The translations under genes and the position numbers were made by a program. This document shows, one piece after another, positions 43,787-52,438 of a DNA stretch of 64,000 nt. Source of the stretch: Lachnospiraceae bacterium (lineage in GTDB: Bacteria > Bacillota > Clostridia > Lachnospirales > Lachnospiraceae). Under the pieces are notes generated by a model. That model was not told where the DNA came from. It searched no databases and saw only the letters and a list, made by a program, of their open reading frames with translations. Position 1 is the first letter of the stretch; each line of letters starts with the position of its first letter. The DNA is taken from the NCBI GenBank assembly GCA_949383255.1, contig CASJPF010000003.1:80147-144146 (forward strand), written 5' to 3'.

Positions 43787-45175
43787 ATGAAAAAGATAAC
43801 AAAATTTATTGGGAACAGGGATTTTTACAAGATGGTATTGATGATTGCTGTGCCAATCATGATACAGAATGGAATTACGAATTTTGTCAGCCTGTTGGAC
43901 AACATTATGATTGGGCAGGTAGGAACAGAACAGATGTCGGGTGTTGCCATTGTAAATCAATTGATTTTCGTCTATAATTTGTGTATTTTTGGCGGCGTGT
44001 CCGGTGCTGGTATTTTTACAGCACAGTATTTCGGACAGGGAAACCATGAGGGTGTGCGCCAGACAATGCGTTTTAAACTGTGGATGGTGATTGTAATTAC
44101 AGCATTGACCGCAATTCTTTTTTTATGTGGCGGAACAAATTTAATTAATGCTTATTTAAAAGGAGATGGCTCGGCAGAAAGCATTGCTGCAACGCTATAT
44201 TATGGGGAAAAGTATTTAAAGATAATGTTAATTGGTCTGCCAGCCTTTGCAATCGTGCAAATTTATTCTAGTACACTGCGCGAGTGTGGACAGACAATAT
44301 TGCCTATGAAGGCAGGCGTTGCGGCAGTTATTGTGAATCTTCTATTTAATTACATATTGATTTACGGAAAATTTGGTGCGCCAGCGCTTGGAGTAAGCGG
44401 TGCAGCGATTGCGACAGTGCTCTCACGATATGTTGAGATGCTGATAACAGTGATTGGCGTACACAGAAAAAGAAAGGATACCTATTCTTTTGTCACAGGG
44501 CTCTACAACACATTAAAAGTGCCAAAAGAGTTAACTTTAAAAATTATAAAAAAAGGCAGTCCGCTATTGTTTAATGAAACGTTATGGGCAGCGGGCATGG
44601 CAATGTTGACACAATGTTATTCTGTGCGTGGTCTAAATGTTGTGGCAGGATTAAATGTGTCCAATACAATTAACAATGTGTTTAATATTGTTTTTATTGC
44701 ACTGGGAGATTCTGTTGCTATTATTGTAGGGCAACTTCTTGGCGCAGGCAAGATGAAGGAAGCAAGAGACACGGACAATAAGATGATTGCGTTTTCGGTA
44801 ATGTGCTGTACGCTTGTGGCGCTGGTTATGTTTCTTATGGCGCCGCTGTTTCCAAGACTTTATAAGATTAATGACGAGGCGCGGTTACTCGCAAAGTATT
44901 TTATTATGGCCACAGCACTTTTTATGCCACAGAATGCTTTTCTACACGCGACTTATTTTACATTGCGTTCAGGTGGCAAGACAATTATTACATTTTTGTT
45001 TGACAGTGTGTTTATCTGGTGTGTGAGCGTGGTGATTGCATTTGTGCTTAGCCGTTATACTGGACTGCCTGTCATTGCGGTCTATGCAATGGTACAACTC
45101 GCTGACATTATCAAGTGTATTATTGGGTTTATCCTTGTCAAAAAAGGAGTTTGGCTGCAAAATATTGTCGCATAA
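43787..45175 (+). CDS. MATE-family efflux transporter
   Basis: A 12-helix MATE antiporter (about 462 residues) beginning KKITKFIGNRDFYKMVLMIAVPIMIQNGITNFV, with the conserved early LLDNIMIGQVG. It exports cationic drugs or metabolites using Na+ or H+ gradients. ATG 43787 is preceded by GGAGGAA; ATG 43766 would overlap that site. A second MATE gene starts 26 bp after the stop. Confidence 0.92.
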   Translation: MKKITKFIGNRDFYKMVLMIAVPIMIQNGITNFVSLLDNIMIGQVGTEQMSGVAIVNQLIFVYNLCIFGGVSGAGIFTAQYFGQGNHEGVRQTMRFKLWMVIVITALTAILFLCGGTNLINAYLKGDGSAESIAATLYYGEKYLKIMLIGLPAFAIVQIYSSTLRECGQTILPMKAGVAAVIVNLLFNYILIYGKFGAPALGVSGAAIATVLSRYVEMLITVIGVHRKRKDTYSFVTGLYNTLKVPKELTLKIIKKGSPLLFNETLWAAGMAMLTQCYSVRGLNVVAGLNVSNTINNVFNIVFIALGDSVAIIVGQLLGAGKMKEARDTDNKMIAFSVMCCTLVALVMFLMAPLFPRLYKINDEARLLAKYFIMATALFMPQNAFLHATYFTLRSGGKTIITFLFDSVFIWCVSVVIAFVLSRYTGLPVIAVYAMVQLADIIKCIIGFILVKKGVWLQNIVA

Positions 45176-45201
45176 AGAACAGATGATAATTAGGTGAGCG
45201 T

Positions 45202-46539
45202 ATGAGAAAAGATAAAGATATGACAGTGGGAAATCCTTTTAGATTAATTGGCATGTTCTCTTTTTCGCTGATCGTAGGAAATTTATTTCAGCAATTGTAT
45301 ACGTTTGTGGACACGATTATTATAGGAAAGAAAATTGGAACGTTGGGGCTTGCGGCAGTTGGCGGAACAGAGTGGCTAATTTTTCTTGTAAATGGAGTTG
45401 TAATTGGTCTCGTTCAGGGTTTTTGTATTCTTTTGGGAAATAGCTATGGAGAGGGAAATGAACGGGGATTTGAGACTTATTATACAAAAGCAAAAAAGAT
45501 TTGTTTTGTGCTTGCTATTGGATTGCCAGTATTCTTTTTCTTGGTTTCAGGGGTGACTTTGCGTCTGCTTGGCACAAAAGATGAAGTGTATGCAATGGCG
45601 CAGGAGTACATATATGTTATTTTTCTGGGGATTCCTTTTTTAGTCTTTTATCAGTTGTTTTCTGGCGCATTAAGAAGCAGGGGAAACAGTCGAATACCAC
45701 TGTTGGCAATGACAATTTCTTCATTGTGCAATATTGTGTTAGATATTTTATTTGTTAACGTATTGGAGTTCGGGATTATGGGAGCTGCATTAGGAACGAT
45801 TGTTTCAGAGTGTGTTGTAATGCTCTTTTGCGGTTACTATTTTTATGCGGAAAAGAGAAATGTCGACAAAAGAATAACTGTGGAAAATGAAAAAATAGTT
45901 GCTATAAAATTAATTCAAATGGGGATTCCAATGGCATTGCAGAGTGTCATTACCTCTATTGGTGGATTGATTGTAGTAAATAGAATCAACCAGTATGACA
46001 TTACATTTCTTGCAGGATACACTGCCGCAGTAAAACTATATGGGTTGTTGGAAATCGCAGCGTCTTCCTTTGGATTGGCAGTTGTGGCGTATGTGGCACA
46101 AAATTATGGGGCAGGCAAGATGTGCCGCATTAAAAAGGGCGTTCGAGCAAGTTTATTTATGGGAACTGTTGTGGCAGTAATTTGCTCATGTGTGATGGTG
46201 TTGTGTGGTTACGATATATTAAGATTGTTTGTAGAAGTATCGGATACGACAGAGAAAATATTAGCTTATGGCTGTCGTTTTTTAAAAATATTGGCAGTAT
46301 TTTTTCCATTTTTATATTTTCTGTATATTTTGCGGGCAGCACTTCAGGGAATGAATCATACAGTTGTTCCTATGTTGTCAAGTTTTGCACAGTTGATAAT
46401 GCGCCTTTTGTGTGCGATAGCATTGACAAGATTTATAGGTAGTGATGGAATATTTTGGGGTGAAGTATCTGCTTGGATCTTGGCAGACATGATACTTTTT
46501 GGCGTTTATGCGTATCAGATTCAAGCTGTTTTGCGATAA
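45202..46539 (+). CDS. Second MATE-family efflux transporter
   Basis: A 445-residue MATE protein (NPFRLIGMFSFSLIVGNLFQQLYTFVDTIIIG). The LYTFVDTIIIGKKIG segment is the usual family signature in helix 2. It is only distantly similar to the preceding MATE protein, suggesting different substrates rather than a recent duplication. It is probably co-transcribed from the promoter at 43729. Confidence 0.92.
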   Translation: MRKDKDMTVGNPFRLIGMFSFSLIVGNLFQQLYTFVDTIIIGKKIGTLGLAAVGGTEWLIFLVNGVVIGLVQGFCILLGNSYGEGNERGFETYYTKAKKICFVLAIGLPVFFFLVSGVTLRLLGTKDEVYAMAQEYIYVIFLGIPFLVFYQLFSGALRSRGNSRIPLLAMTISSLCNIVLDILFVNVLEFGIMGAALGTIVSECVVMLFCGYYFYAEKRNVDKRITVENEKIVAIKLIQMGIPMALQSVITSIGGLIVVNRINQYDITFLAGYTAAVKLYGLLEIAASSFGLAVVAYVAQNYGAGKMCRIKKGVRASLFMGTVVAVICSCVMVLCGYDILRLFVEVSDTTEKILAYGCRFLKILAVFFPFLYFLYILRAALQGMNHTVVPMLSSFAQLIMRLLCAIALTRFIGSDGIFWGEVSAWILADMILFGVYAYQIQAVLR

Positions 46540-46636
46540 ACAGGTTTATAGGTTATTTTTACGAGTCAGGAATGTGCGCATGTACCAAGAATCGTAACGT
46601 CTATAGAGCAGCATTTTTGGCGGAAAGGAATGCGAA

Positions 46637-49600
46637 ATGAAATACATACGAAGTTCTACAGGAGTTACAATATTTTTGGTTGTGACCTTTATGGTGATTG
46701 CATTTTTCCAACACCCAGATCATGAAGAGCTGTCTATGTTGCCAGAACGGATTGAATATTATTTGGATGAAGGGTGGTTAATGACTTCCCCAGACAGCGA
46801 AAAACAGGTAAATATTACGCTGCCTTATTCTGGAAACTATAAGGTTTCTGAGACCATTTTATTTCAAAATAGATTGCCGGAGGAATATTCCAACCTGACT
46901 CTGCGGTTTTCGGCAGAAAATGCAACTGTGCGTGTGGTATTAGACGGGGAGGTGCTCTACCAACGCGAACAAGAGGATATAAGTGCAGACAATGAATATT
47001 ATGTGAAGATTCCTAGCATTGTGCAGGAGGGCGAGGCTTGGGGAGAACTAAGCATTGAACTGACTGTGTTCGATCAGGATAAAGATGTTATACTTAGCAA
47101 TATGATTGTCGAGACGGGTGACATGGTTGTGATTGGACTTGTAGGCAGCAATCTAACAGATATTGTTTGTTGTCTGCTAATTATAATTACAGCGATTATT
47201 ATGTTTGTGCTTGCGCTAATACGATGGTACACCAATCAGCCAAGCCGCGGAGAGTTCTATTTAGGGTTATTTGGATTGACAGCCGGCATTTATTGTTTTA
47301 TAGGTAGCAATACATTAAATATTTTTTTTGACATGCACAACGCTTATATTATGCAAGAGTATTTAATGCTAATGCTTCCAATGTTTTTGGCGCTTTATTT
47401 TGAACAGAATCTGCGAAGTTATTATCCTCATCGTTTTGCGGGACTGCTAGTCTTGACTGCTTTGAATGCTGTAATACAGATTTTATTAGAGTGGCAAGGC
47501 GTGTCAAATCTAATCGAGCTGACCGATTTGTCCACGGCTGTGGTGGGGATTGTCTGTGTGACTGCCATTGTAAGTTTGATGCAGATAGAGGATAAAAACA
47601 TTCGTTATCAGACATTTTTGCCAATGATTGCTGTGCTGGTGCTATTAATTGGAGAATTGGCAACTATGGTATTAAATTACTTTTCCATGTATGCCTTTGC
47701 GAAAGTAGCAGGGTTGCATGGCATGACTTCCTCTGGAATGCTGTTGACAATTTTACATATTTTACGGCTCTCAAAAGAGTACCAGTTGGATGCAGAGGAA
47801 AAAGTAAAGGCGGCAGAACATCAAAATAGATTGCTGGCGCAGGCGAAAAAAGAGGCGGATGCGGCAAGACAGGAAGCGCTTGCCGCAAATGAAGCAAAAG
47901 GGAAATTTCTAGCACAGATGTCTCATGAAATTCGCACGCCAATCAATGCAGTGCTTGGCATGGACGAGATGATTTTGCGGGAATCAAAAGAGCAAAATGT
48001 CAGGGAATATGCGATGGATATTTATACGGCGGGTCAGTCCTTGTTATCTCTTATTAATGATATTTTGGATTTTTCTAAAATTGATTCAGGAAAAATGGAA
48101 ATTGTGCCAGTTGAGTATGATGTCAGTAGCATGATTCACGATTTAGTAAATATGATATTGCAGCGTGCTACAGACAAAGGGCTTTGCTTGGAAGTAAAAG
48201 TTGACCAAGAAATTCCTTCTAAATTATATGGAGACGATGTGCGAATCCGCCAAATTTTAGTAAATTTACTGACCAATGCGGTCAAATATACACACAAAGG
48301 AACGATTTGGTTGCGGATTGAATGTTGTAGTGTGGATAAGACAGCAGTAATTCGCTTTACAGTGGAAGATACAGGAATTGGAATTAAGGCGGAAGATTTG
48401 CCAAAGCTTTCTGCGGAATTTGAGCGGATTGAGGAGGACAGAAATCGTAATATTGAGGGTACTGGACTGGGAATGAGCATTACAATTCAACTGTTGGCAT
48501 TGTTAGGAAGTAAACTGCATGTAGAGAGCGAATACGGAAAGGGTTCTAAGTTTTATTTTACATTGGAACAAAAAATTATTGATAATACACCCATTGGAGA
48601 TTTTGCGTCAAAAGTTCAACAGGTTGCAGAAAATTTTAGTTATACATCAAAGCTTTGTGCGCCAGATGCAAAGATATTGGTGGTGGATGACAACGCTGTC
48701 AATCGCAAGGTACTACGAAATTTATTGAAGGAAACACAGATTCAGGTAACAGAAGCCTCCGGGGGAGCGGAGTGTTTGCGTTTGGTTCAAGAATTTTATT
48801 ATGATTTAATTTTTTTAGACCATATGATGCCTGAGATGGATGGAGTGGAAACATTACATCGCATAAAAGCGCTAACTGCATTTCCATGTAAGGATACACC
48901 GATTGTTGTACTGACAGCAAATGCTGTCTCGGGGGCAAAAGAAGCCTATTTGGCAGAAGGATTTGACGATTTTTTGTCGAAACCAATTGTGCCAGATAAG
49001 CTTGAGACAATGATTCTAAAAATGTTGCCAGAAGAATTGCTGCAAACTGTTGCGCAGTCAACACAAAAATTGCAGGAGCAGACAGATGATTCCAAGATGC
49101 GTTTGGAAGATTTGCCTGTAATAGAGGGACTTGATTGGAATTATGCATGGCTGCACTTGCCAGATATGGAACTGCTTGCGCTTACTGTGAAAGCGTTTTA
49201 TGATCAGATTGACACAGCGGCTGATTGCTTGGAACAGGCATATAAGCAGATTTCCGATACAAATCAGTTAGAGTCCTATCGCATTCAGGTACATGCGATG
49301 AAAAGTCTTGCGGCGATGATTGGTATTTTGCCCCTGTCAGGTGTCGCAAGGGTATTGGAATCTGCGGCAAAAGATGGTAAAATAGAAGTAATTCTATCTA
49401 TGACAACCATATTTTTGGAGGAGTGGCGCAGTTACCAACAGAAATTACAGGGAATATTTGGCATTGGAACGAAGCCCAAAAAGCAGATTGCAGATTATTC
49501 TGTGCTACAGGCACTTGTTGAGATGGTGCGTTTTAGTATGCAGGAGATGGAGATTGACAGGGCAGACGAATTGATGAAACAGTTGCGCGAATATGATTTT

Positions 49601-49717
49601 CCAGCAGAAATCGAGCAGAATATTCAGAGACTTGCAGAGGCAGTCACCAATCTGGATATTGAGGAATCAGATCGCCTTGCAGTTTTGCTAGCAGGACAGA
49701 TGGCAGAACAGAAATAA
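46637..49717 (+). CDS. Hybrid sensor histidine kinase with receiver and HPt domains
   Basis: A 1026-residue phosphorelay protein. An N-terminal TM is followed by an outside beta-rich domain (about 35-170) and seven TM segments to about 385, the 7TMR-DISM-like plan. A coiled coil leads to HisKA with H430 (SHEIRTPINAVLGMDEM), HATPase (ILVNLLTNAVKYT, DTGIGI, GTGLGMSI), a receiver with D728 in FLDHMMPEMDG, and an HPt domain with H886 in HAMKSLAAMIG. Phosphate should pass H430 to D728 to H886 and on to a separate receiver, most likely that of the next gene, 23 bp downstream. Confidence 0.93.
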   Translation: MKYIRSSTGVTIFLVVTFMVIAFFQHPDHEELSMLPERIEYYLDEGWLMTSPDSEKQVNITLPYSGNYKVSETILFQNRLPEEYSNLTLRFSAENATVRVVLDGEVLYQREQEDISADNEYYVKIPSIVQEGEAWGELSIELTVFDQDKDVILSNMIVETGDMVVIGLVGSNLTDIVCCLLIIITAIIMFVLALIRWYTNQPSRGEFYLGLFGLTAGIYCFIGSNTLNIFFDMHNAYIMQEYLMLMLPMFLALYFEQNLRSYYPHRFAGLLVLTALNAVIQILLEWQGVSNLIELTDLSTAVVGIVCVTAIVSLMQIEDKNIRYQTFLPMIAVLVLLIGELATMVLNYFSMYAFAKVAGLHGMTSSGMLLTILHILRLSKEYQLDAEEKVKAAEHQNRLLAQAKKEADAARQEALAANEAKGKFLAQMSHEIRTPINAVLGMDEMILRESKEQNVREYAMDIYTAGQSLLSLINDILDFSKIDSGKMEIVPVEYDVSSMIHDLVNMILQRATDKGLCLEVKVDQEIPSKLYGDDVRIRQILVNLLTNAVKYTHKGTIWLRIECCSVDKTAVIRFTVEDTGIGIKAEDLPKLSAEFERIEEDRNRNIEGTGLGMSITIQLLALLGSKLHVESEYGKGSKFYFTLEQKIIDNTPIGDFASKVQQVAENFSYTSKLCAPDAKILVVDDNAVNRKVLRNLLKETQIQVTEASGGAECLRLVQEFYYDLIFLDHMMPEMDGVETLHRIKALTAFPCKDTPIVVLTANAVSGAKEAYLAEGFDDFLSKPIVPDKLETMILKMLPEELLQTVAQSTQKLQEQTDDSKMRLEDLPVIEGLDWNYAWLHLPDMELLALTVKAFYDQIDTAADCLEQAYKQISDTNQLESYRIQVHAMKSLAAMIGILPLSGVARVLESAAKDGKIEVILSMTTIFLEEWRSYQQKLQGIFGIGTKPKKQIADYSVLQALVEMVRFSMQEMEIDRADELMKQLREYDFPAEIEQNIQRLAEAVTNLDIEESDRLAVLLAGQMAEQK

Positions 49718-49740
49718 TATAGCAATGATGGGAGAACGAA

Positions 49741-50514
49741 ATGAAAAAGATATTATTAATCGGAAAGTTAAACACAGTGGTAAATGAGACGAATCAATTT
49801 TTATCGCAATATTTTCATGTACAGCTCTGCTCAGAAAATGCAGGGGTTTTGGAGGGAATGTTGAAAATTGTAAATCCAGATTTGGTGTTGATTAGTTTAA
49901 TTGGCGCTTACGATATTGATACATCTATCTTTTTTCTGTTGAGTGACCAATATGCGCAAATTCCAGTGTTGACCATTGGGACAAAAGAGGAGAGCGGAAA
50001 GTTTTTTAAGTACTATGAGGGAGCGCAGTTTGAAAATTTAATACGCCCCGTGGAAAATACAATGATTATGGAAGCTGTGTGCAGGCGGCTTGGACTTGAG
50101 GAGGAAAAAGTGGAGCAGGAGGCACAAAAAGGAAGCAAAGGGAGTGCGAAAAAGAGGATTCTTGTCGTTGATGACAATGGCACAGCGCTTCGGACAATGA
50201 AGGCAATGCTGGAAGACAATTATGAGGTTGCCATAGCGATTTCTGGCGCGCAGGCGATGACTTCCATAGGAAAAAAGAGACCAGATTTAATCTTGTTAGA
50301 TTATGAAATGCCTGTCTGTGACGGGAAAATGACATTGGAAATGATACGTGCCGACCAAGATTTAACAAATATTCCAGTGGTGTTTTTGACTGCGGTAAAT
50401 GACCGGGCAAATATTGAGGCAGTATTGAAACTAAAGCCGGCTGGATATTTCTTGAAGCCGCCGGTAAAAGACCGACTGCTTCAAGAAATTGAGAAGATTT
50501 TACAGGAGCATTAA
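49741..50514 (+). CDS. Response regulator with degenerate N-terminal and intact C-terminal receiver
   Basis: A 257-residue protein without a DNA-binding domain. Residues 1-120 have a receiver-like fold (KILLIGKLNTVVNETNQFL) but lack the acidic pocket and the phospho-acceptor. Residues about 138-257 are a full receiver: RILVVDDNGTALRTM, D187 in LLDYEMPVCDG and PAGYFLKPP. It is closely similar to the receiver of the hemerythrin fusion at 32421. It probably takes phosphate from the HPt domain encoded upstream. Its 3' end abuts the convergent membrane-protein gene with no gap. Confidence 0.9.
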   Translation: MKKILLIGKLNTVVNETNQFLSQYFHVQLCSENAGVLEGMLKIVNPDLVLISLIGAYDIDTSIFFLLSDQYAQIPVLTIGTKEESGKFFKYYEGAQFENLIRPVENTMIMEAVCRRLGLEEEKVEQEAQKGSKGSAKKRILVVDDNGTALRTMKAMLEDNYEVAIAISGAQAMTSIGKKRPDLILLDYEMPVCDGKMTLEMIRADQDLTNIPVVFLTAVNDRANIEAVLKLKPAGYFLKPPVKDRLLQEIEKILQEH

Positions 50515-51177
50515 TTATCGTTCTCTGCGCATTGCTTGATAACCAATTAGCACAGTCCATACATAGGCGCAGGTTTTTGGAATCATTAGCATCCCAATCA
50601 TGGGAATTGCGTCTGCCCAGAGTACAACTGGAATATAAAAACCAAAACTGAGCACAATGGTCAGCCACATATACTGAAAGGCAGCGTCATGCTGTCTTTT
50701 TGCTTCCTGATAAAAGAGCACAATAATTAGCAGACCAAACAGTGCAAATGGAATATTGCGATAAATTCCCCAAGATAAAGGAGGATTTGCCTGTAACCAG
50801 CCATTTTGCGGGAAAAGACACAAGATAATGCGGAGGGCTGACAAAAAATACACAAGGATTGTTATACCATTTTTTCCAGAGATTTGATAACGACTTCTCC
50901 ACACATAGTACAGAAGAATGTAAAAAATAGTCATTGTAATAGAAGTAATAAGCTTGCCGACACCAAGGGCAGTCGTATAGTTTTCAAGCCCCGTTGTGCA
51001 TAATGCAAGTGCGCGCGGAACCAGATGAAAAGAGTCGCCAAGCCCCAATACGACCGCCATAATGCCAAATAGATAATATTGTTTGTTTCCATTGTTTTTG
51101 CGAATCATAATGATTCCAAGGGTGATGACCGTAATTAGATAAATGGTGTCAAATAAAGTTTCTACAATTGCCTGCAT
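50515..51177 (-). CDS. Predicted membrane protein with about seven TM helices
   Basis: A 220-residue very hydrophobic protein with about seven predicted membrane spans (starting near residues 10, 33, 72, 105, 138, 166 and 190). I recognise no family. A TetR-type regulator gene lies 23 bp upstream on the same strand and reads in the same direction, so the two are probably one operon under TetR control. Confidence 0.75.
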   Translation of the reverse strand: MQAIVETLFDTIYLITVITLGIIMIRKNNGNKQYYLFGIMAVVLGLGDSFHLVPRALALCTTGLENYTTALGVGKLITSITMTIFYILLYYVWRSRYQISGKNGITILVYFLSALRIILCLFPQNGWLQANPPLSWGIYRNIPFALFGLLIIVLFYQEAKRQHDAAFQYMWLTIVLSFGFYIPVVLWADAIPMIGMLMIPKTCAYVWTVLIGYQAMRRER

Positions 51178-51200
51178 TTTTTTCCTCCTAAAATATAATT

Positions 51201-51758
51201 TTAATAAGCAATACGTCTAATAAGTTCCAAAATGCTGCTGTCGTCATAATTATGGCGAATCAGCGCAGAAATAATCAATGAAAATAGAATGTCTACAAAT
51301 TTCTGTGGTGTTAGGATACTGTCAAAAGCGTTTGGTCGAATATTTTTGTCTTTTTCCAAAACAGAATAAAGCTTTGATTGAACATGTTCCCATGACTGTG
51401 CCATAAGTTGTTGTCCATCTGTTTTGTCATCATTTAGAAAGTGCATAGAATGTGTGGTGAAGAAGCCCGGATATTTTTCGCTGCCTATTTTTATGCAGTC
51501 AAAAATCCACTGTACACATTCTATAAAATTGTCAAAATCTGTCTGACCCTCCGAAAAGTGAAAGATGTCATGCCAGATGCTCTCTACGGTAGCAGTTACT
51601 AAGTCGGACTTTGACGAAAAATAATTGTAGATAGAGCCAACGGAAACACCGCAGGCTGCGGCGACATTTCGAATGTTGACAGCTTGCCAGCCCTGTGTTA
51701 TCACCAACAGTCTGCTCTGCTCTAAAATTGCTTTTTTTGAAGTGATAATGGTATTCAT
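51201..51758 (-). CDS. TetR-family transcriptional regulator
   Basis: A 185-residue TetR regulator. The N-terminal HTH is VNIRNVAAACGVSVGSIYNYFSSKSDLV. The ligand-binding C-terminal half is not recognisable in detail. Its promoter carries a palindrome TGAACAATGTTCA just downstream of the -10, which suggests autorepression together with the membrane-protein gene. Confidence 0.9.
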   Translation of the reverse strand: MNTIITSKKAILEQSRLLVITQGWQAVNIRNVAAACGVSVGSIYNYFSSKSDLVTATVESIWHDIFHFSEGQTDFDNFIECVQWIFDCIKIGSEKYPGFFTTHSMHFLNDDKTDGQQLMAQSWEHVQSKLYSVLEKDKNIRPNAFDSILTPQKFVDILFSLIISALIRHNYDDSSILELIRRIAY

Positions 51759-51779
51759 AGATTGTTTCTCCTTTTATAC

Positions 51780-51792
51780 TGAACAATGTTCA
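51780..51792 (-). promoter_or_regulatory. Palindromic operator, likely for TetR autorepression
   Basis: TGAACAATGTTCA is a perfect 6+1+6 palindrome adjacent to the -10 of the tetR promoter, in the position where a repressor would block transcription. Confidence 0.65.
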
Positions 51793-51820
51793 TTATAATG
51801 CTTTTTTAAATAAATGTCAA
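51792..51820 (-). promoter_or_regulatory. Consensus promoter of the tetR operon
   Basis: On the minus strand TTGACA (51820-51815) and TATAAT (51797-51792) are 17 bp apart, a perfect sigma-A promoter. Its -35 lies inside the left target duplication of the MITE-like element. Confidence 0.9.
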
Positions 51821-51953
51821 GTTACTGTTCAGACAGGAATTAGCATTTACTGCTAATTCTGTGCGAAAACGTGTCGCATTCAAGTAAAAATCCATAACCG
51901 AAGGTGATTTTGCATGGATTTTTACTCGTTACTGGAACGCAGTGAACAGTAAC
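51821..51953. mobile_element. MITE-like element, 133 bp, with 8-bp target duplications
   Basis: Perfect 11-bp terminal inverted repeats GTTACTGTTCA / TGAACAGTAAC bound the element, and AATGTCAA is directly repeated on both sides (51813-51820 and 51954-51961). The interior has no coding capacity but forms two strong hairpins: AATTAGCA/TGCTAATT (51838-51858) and a 13-bp stem (51883-51895 with 51914-51926). It is non-autonomous and no transposase is in the window. Confidence 0.75.
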
Positions 51954-51996
51954 AATGTCAAGATGATAGGTTAAAATAGAATAAAAATTTTTTTCC

Positions 51997-52025
51997 TTGA
52001 CAAATCTTATTAGAACGTTTATTAT
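51997..52025 (+). promoter_or_regulatory. Promoter of the trp operon
   Basis: TTGACA (51997-52002) and TATTAT (52020-52025) with a 17-bp spacer lie in front of the T-box leader. Confidence 0.85.
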
Positions 52026-52059
52026 AAATTTAATTAAATACCAACACAAAACTAATGAC

Positions 52060-52338
52060 CAAGAGGAGTACATGTGTTAGGAGATTCACAGAGAGCTGCA
52101 GGTGGTGGGATTGCAGTATTCAATAAGACATGGAATGGACTTGGGAAGGTGGGAGCAAAGAGTCTGTTTATAAAAAATGACTTGAGTAATGTCCAACGGG
52201 ATTTCCGCCCGTTATCAAGGGAAAGCGCATGATGGTGCGTGTGGAGAGAGGGTGTATTTTTATATGCCAAATTAGGTGGTACCGCAGAAGTTTTAGAGCT
52301 TTTGTCCTAGTAGAGATATTAGGACAGAAGCTTTTTTT
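52060..52338 (+). promoter_or_regulatory. T-box leader of the trp operon with terminator
   Basis: The conserved T-box sequence AGGTGGTACCGCAG is at 52274-52287. An upstream AGAGAGCTG (from 52091) and a UGG in AATGGAC (52136-52138) fit a Stem I with a tryptophan specifier. The terminator is a 13-base stem, AGCTTTTGTCCTA (52297-52309) with TAGGACAGAAGCT (52320-52332), followed by seven T. Binding of uncharged tRNA(Trp) should favour the antiterminator and switch on trpEGDCFBA. The specifier codon is my best reading, not certain. Confidence 0.92.
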
Positions 52339-52340
52339 AT

Positions 52341-52394
52341 GCGCATGGGCACCCAAAGGAATATTGTCAGCGAAGCTGACGGGTGCCCTGCGCG
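52341..52394 (+). promoter_or_regulatory. GC-rich hairpin between the T-box terminator and trpE
   Basis: GGGCACCC (52347-52354) pairs with GGGTGCCC (52381-52388), extended by GCGC/GCGC beyond a small bulge; inside, GTCAGC (52366-52371) pairs with GCTGAC (52375-52380). No T run follows, so it is not a normal terminator. It may stabilise the 5' end of the trp mRNA or respond to another signal. Confidence 0.55.
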
Positions 52395-52438
52395 CGGGTG
52401 GAGAAAAGTTTTAAGAATAGAAAGGAGATGATATAGCC

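Noticed and set aside
47349..47942. Open frames on the minus strand within the hybrid kinase gene
   Set aside because: They are antisense shadows of a well-conserved coding sequence and lack ribosome sites.
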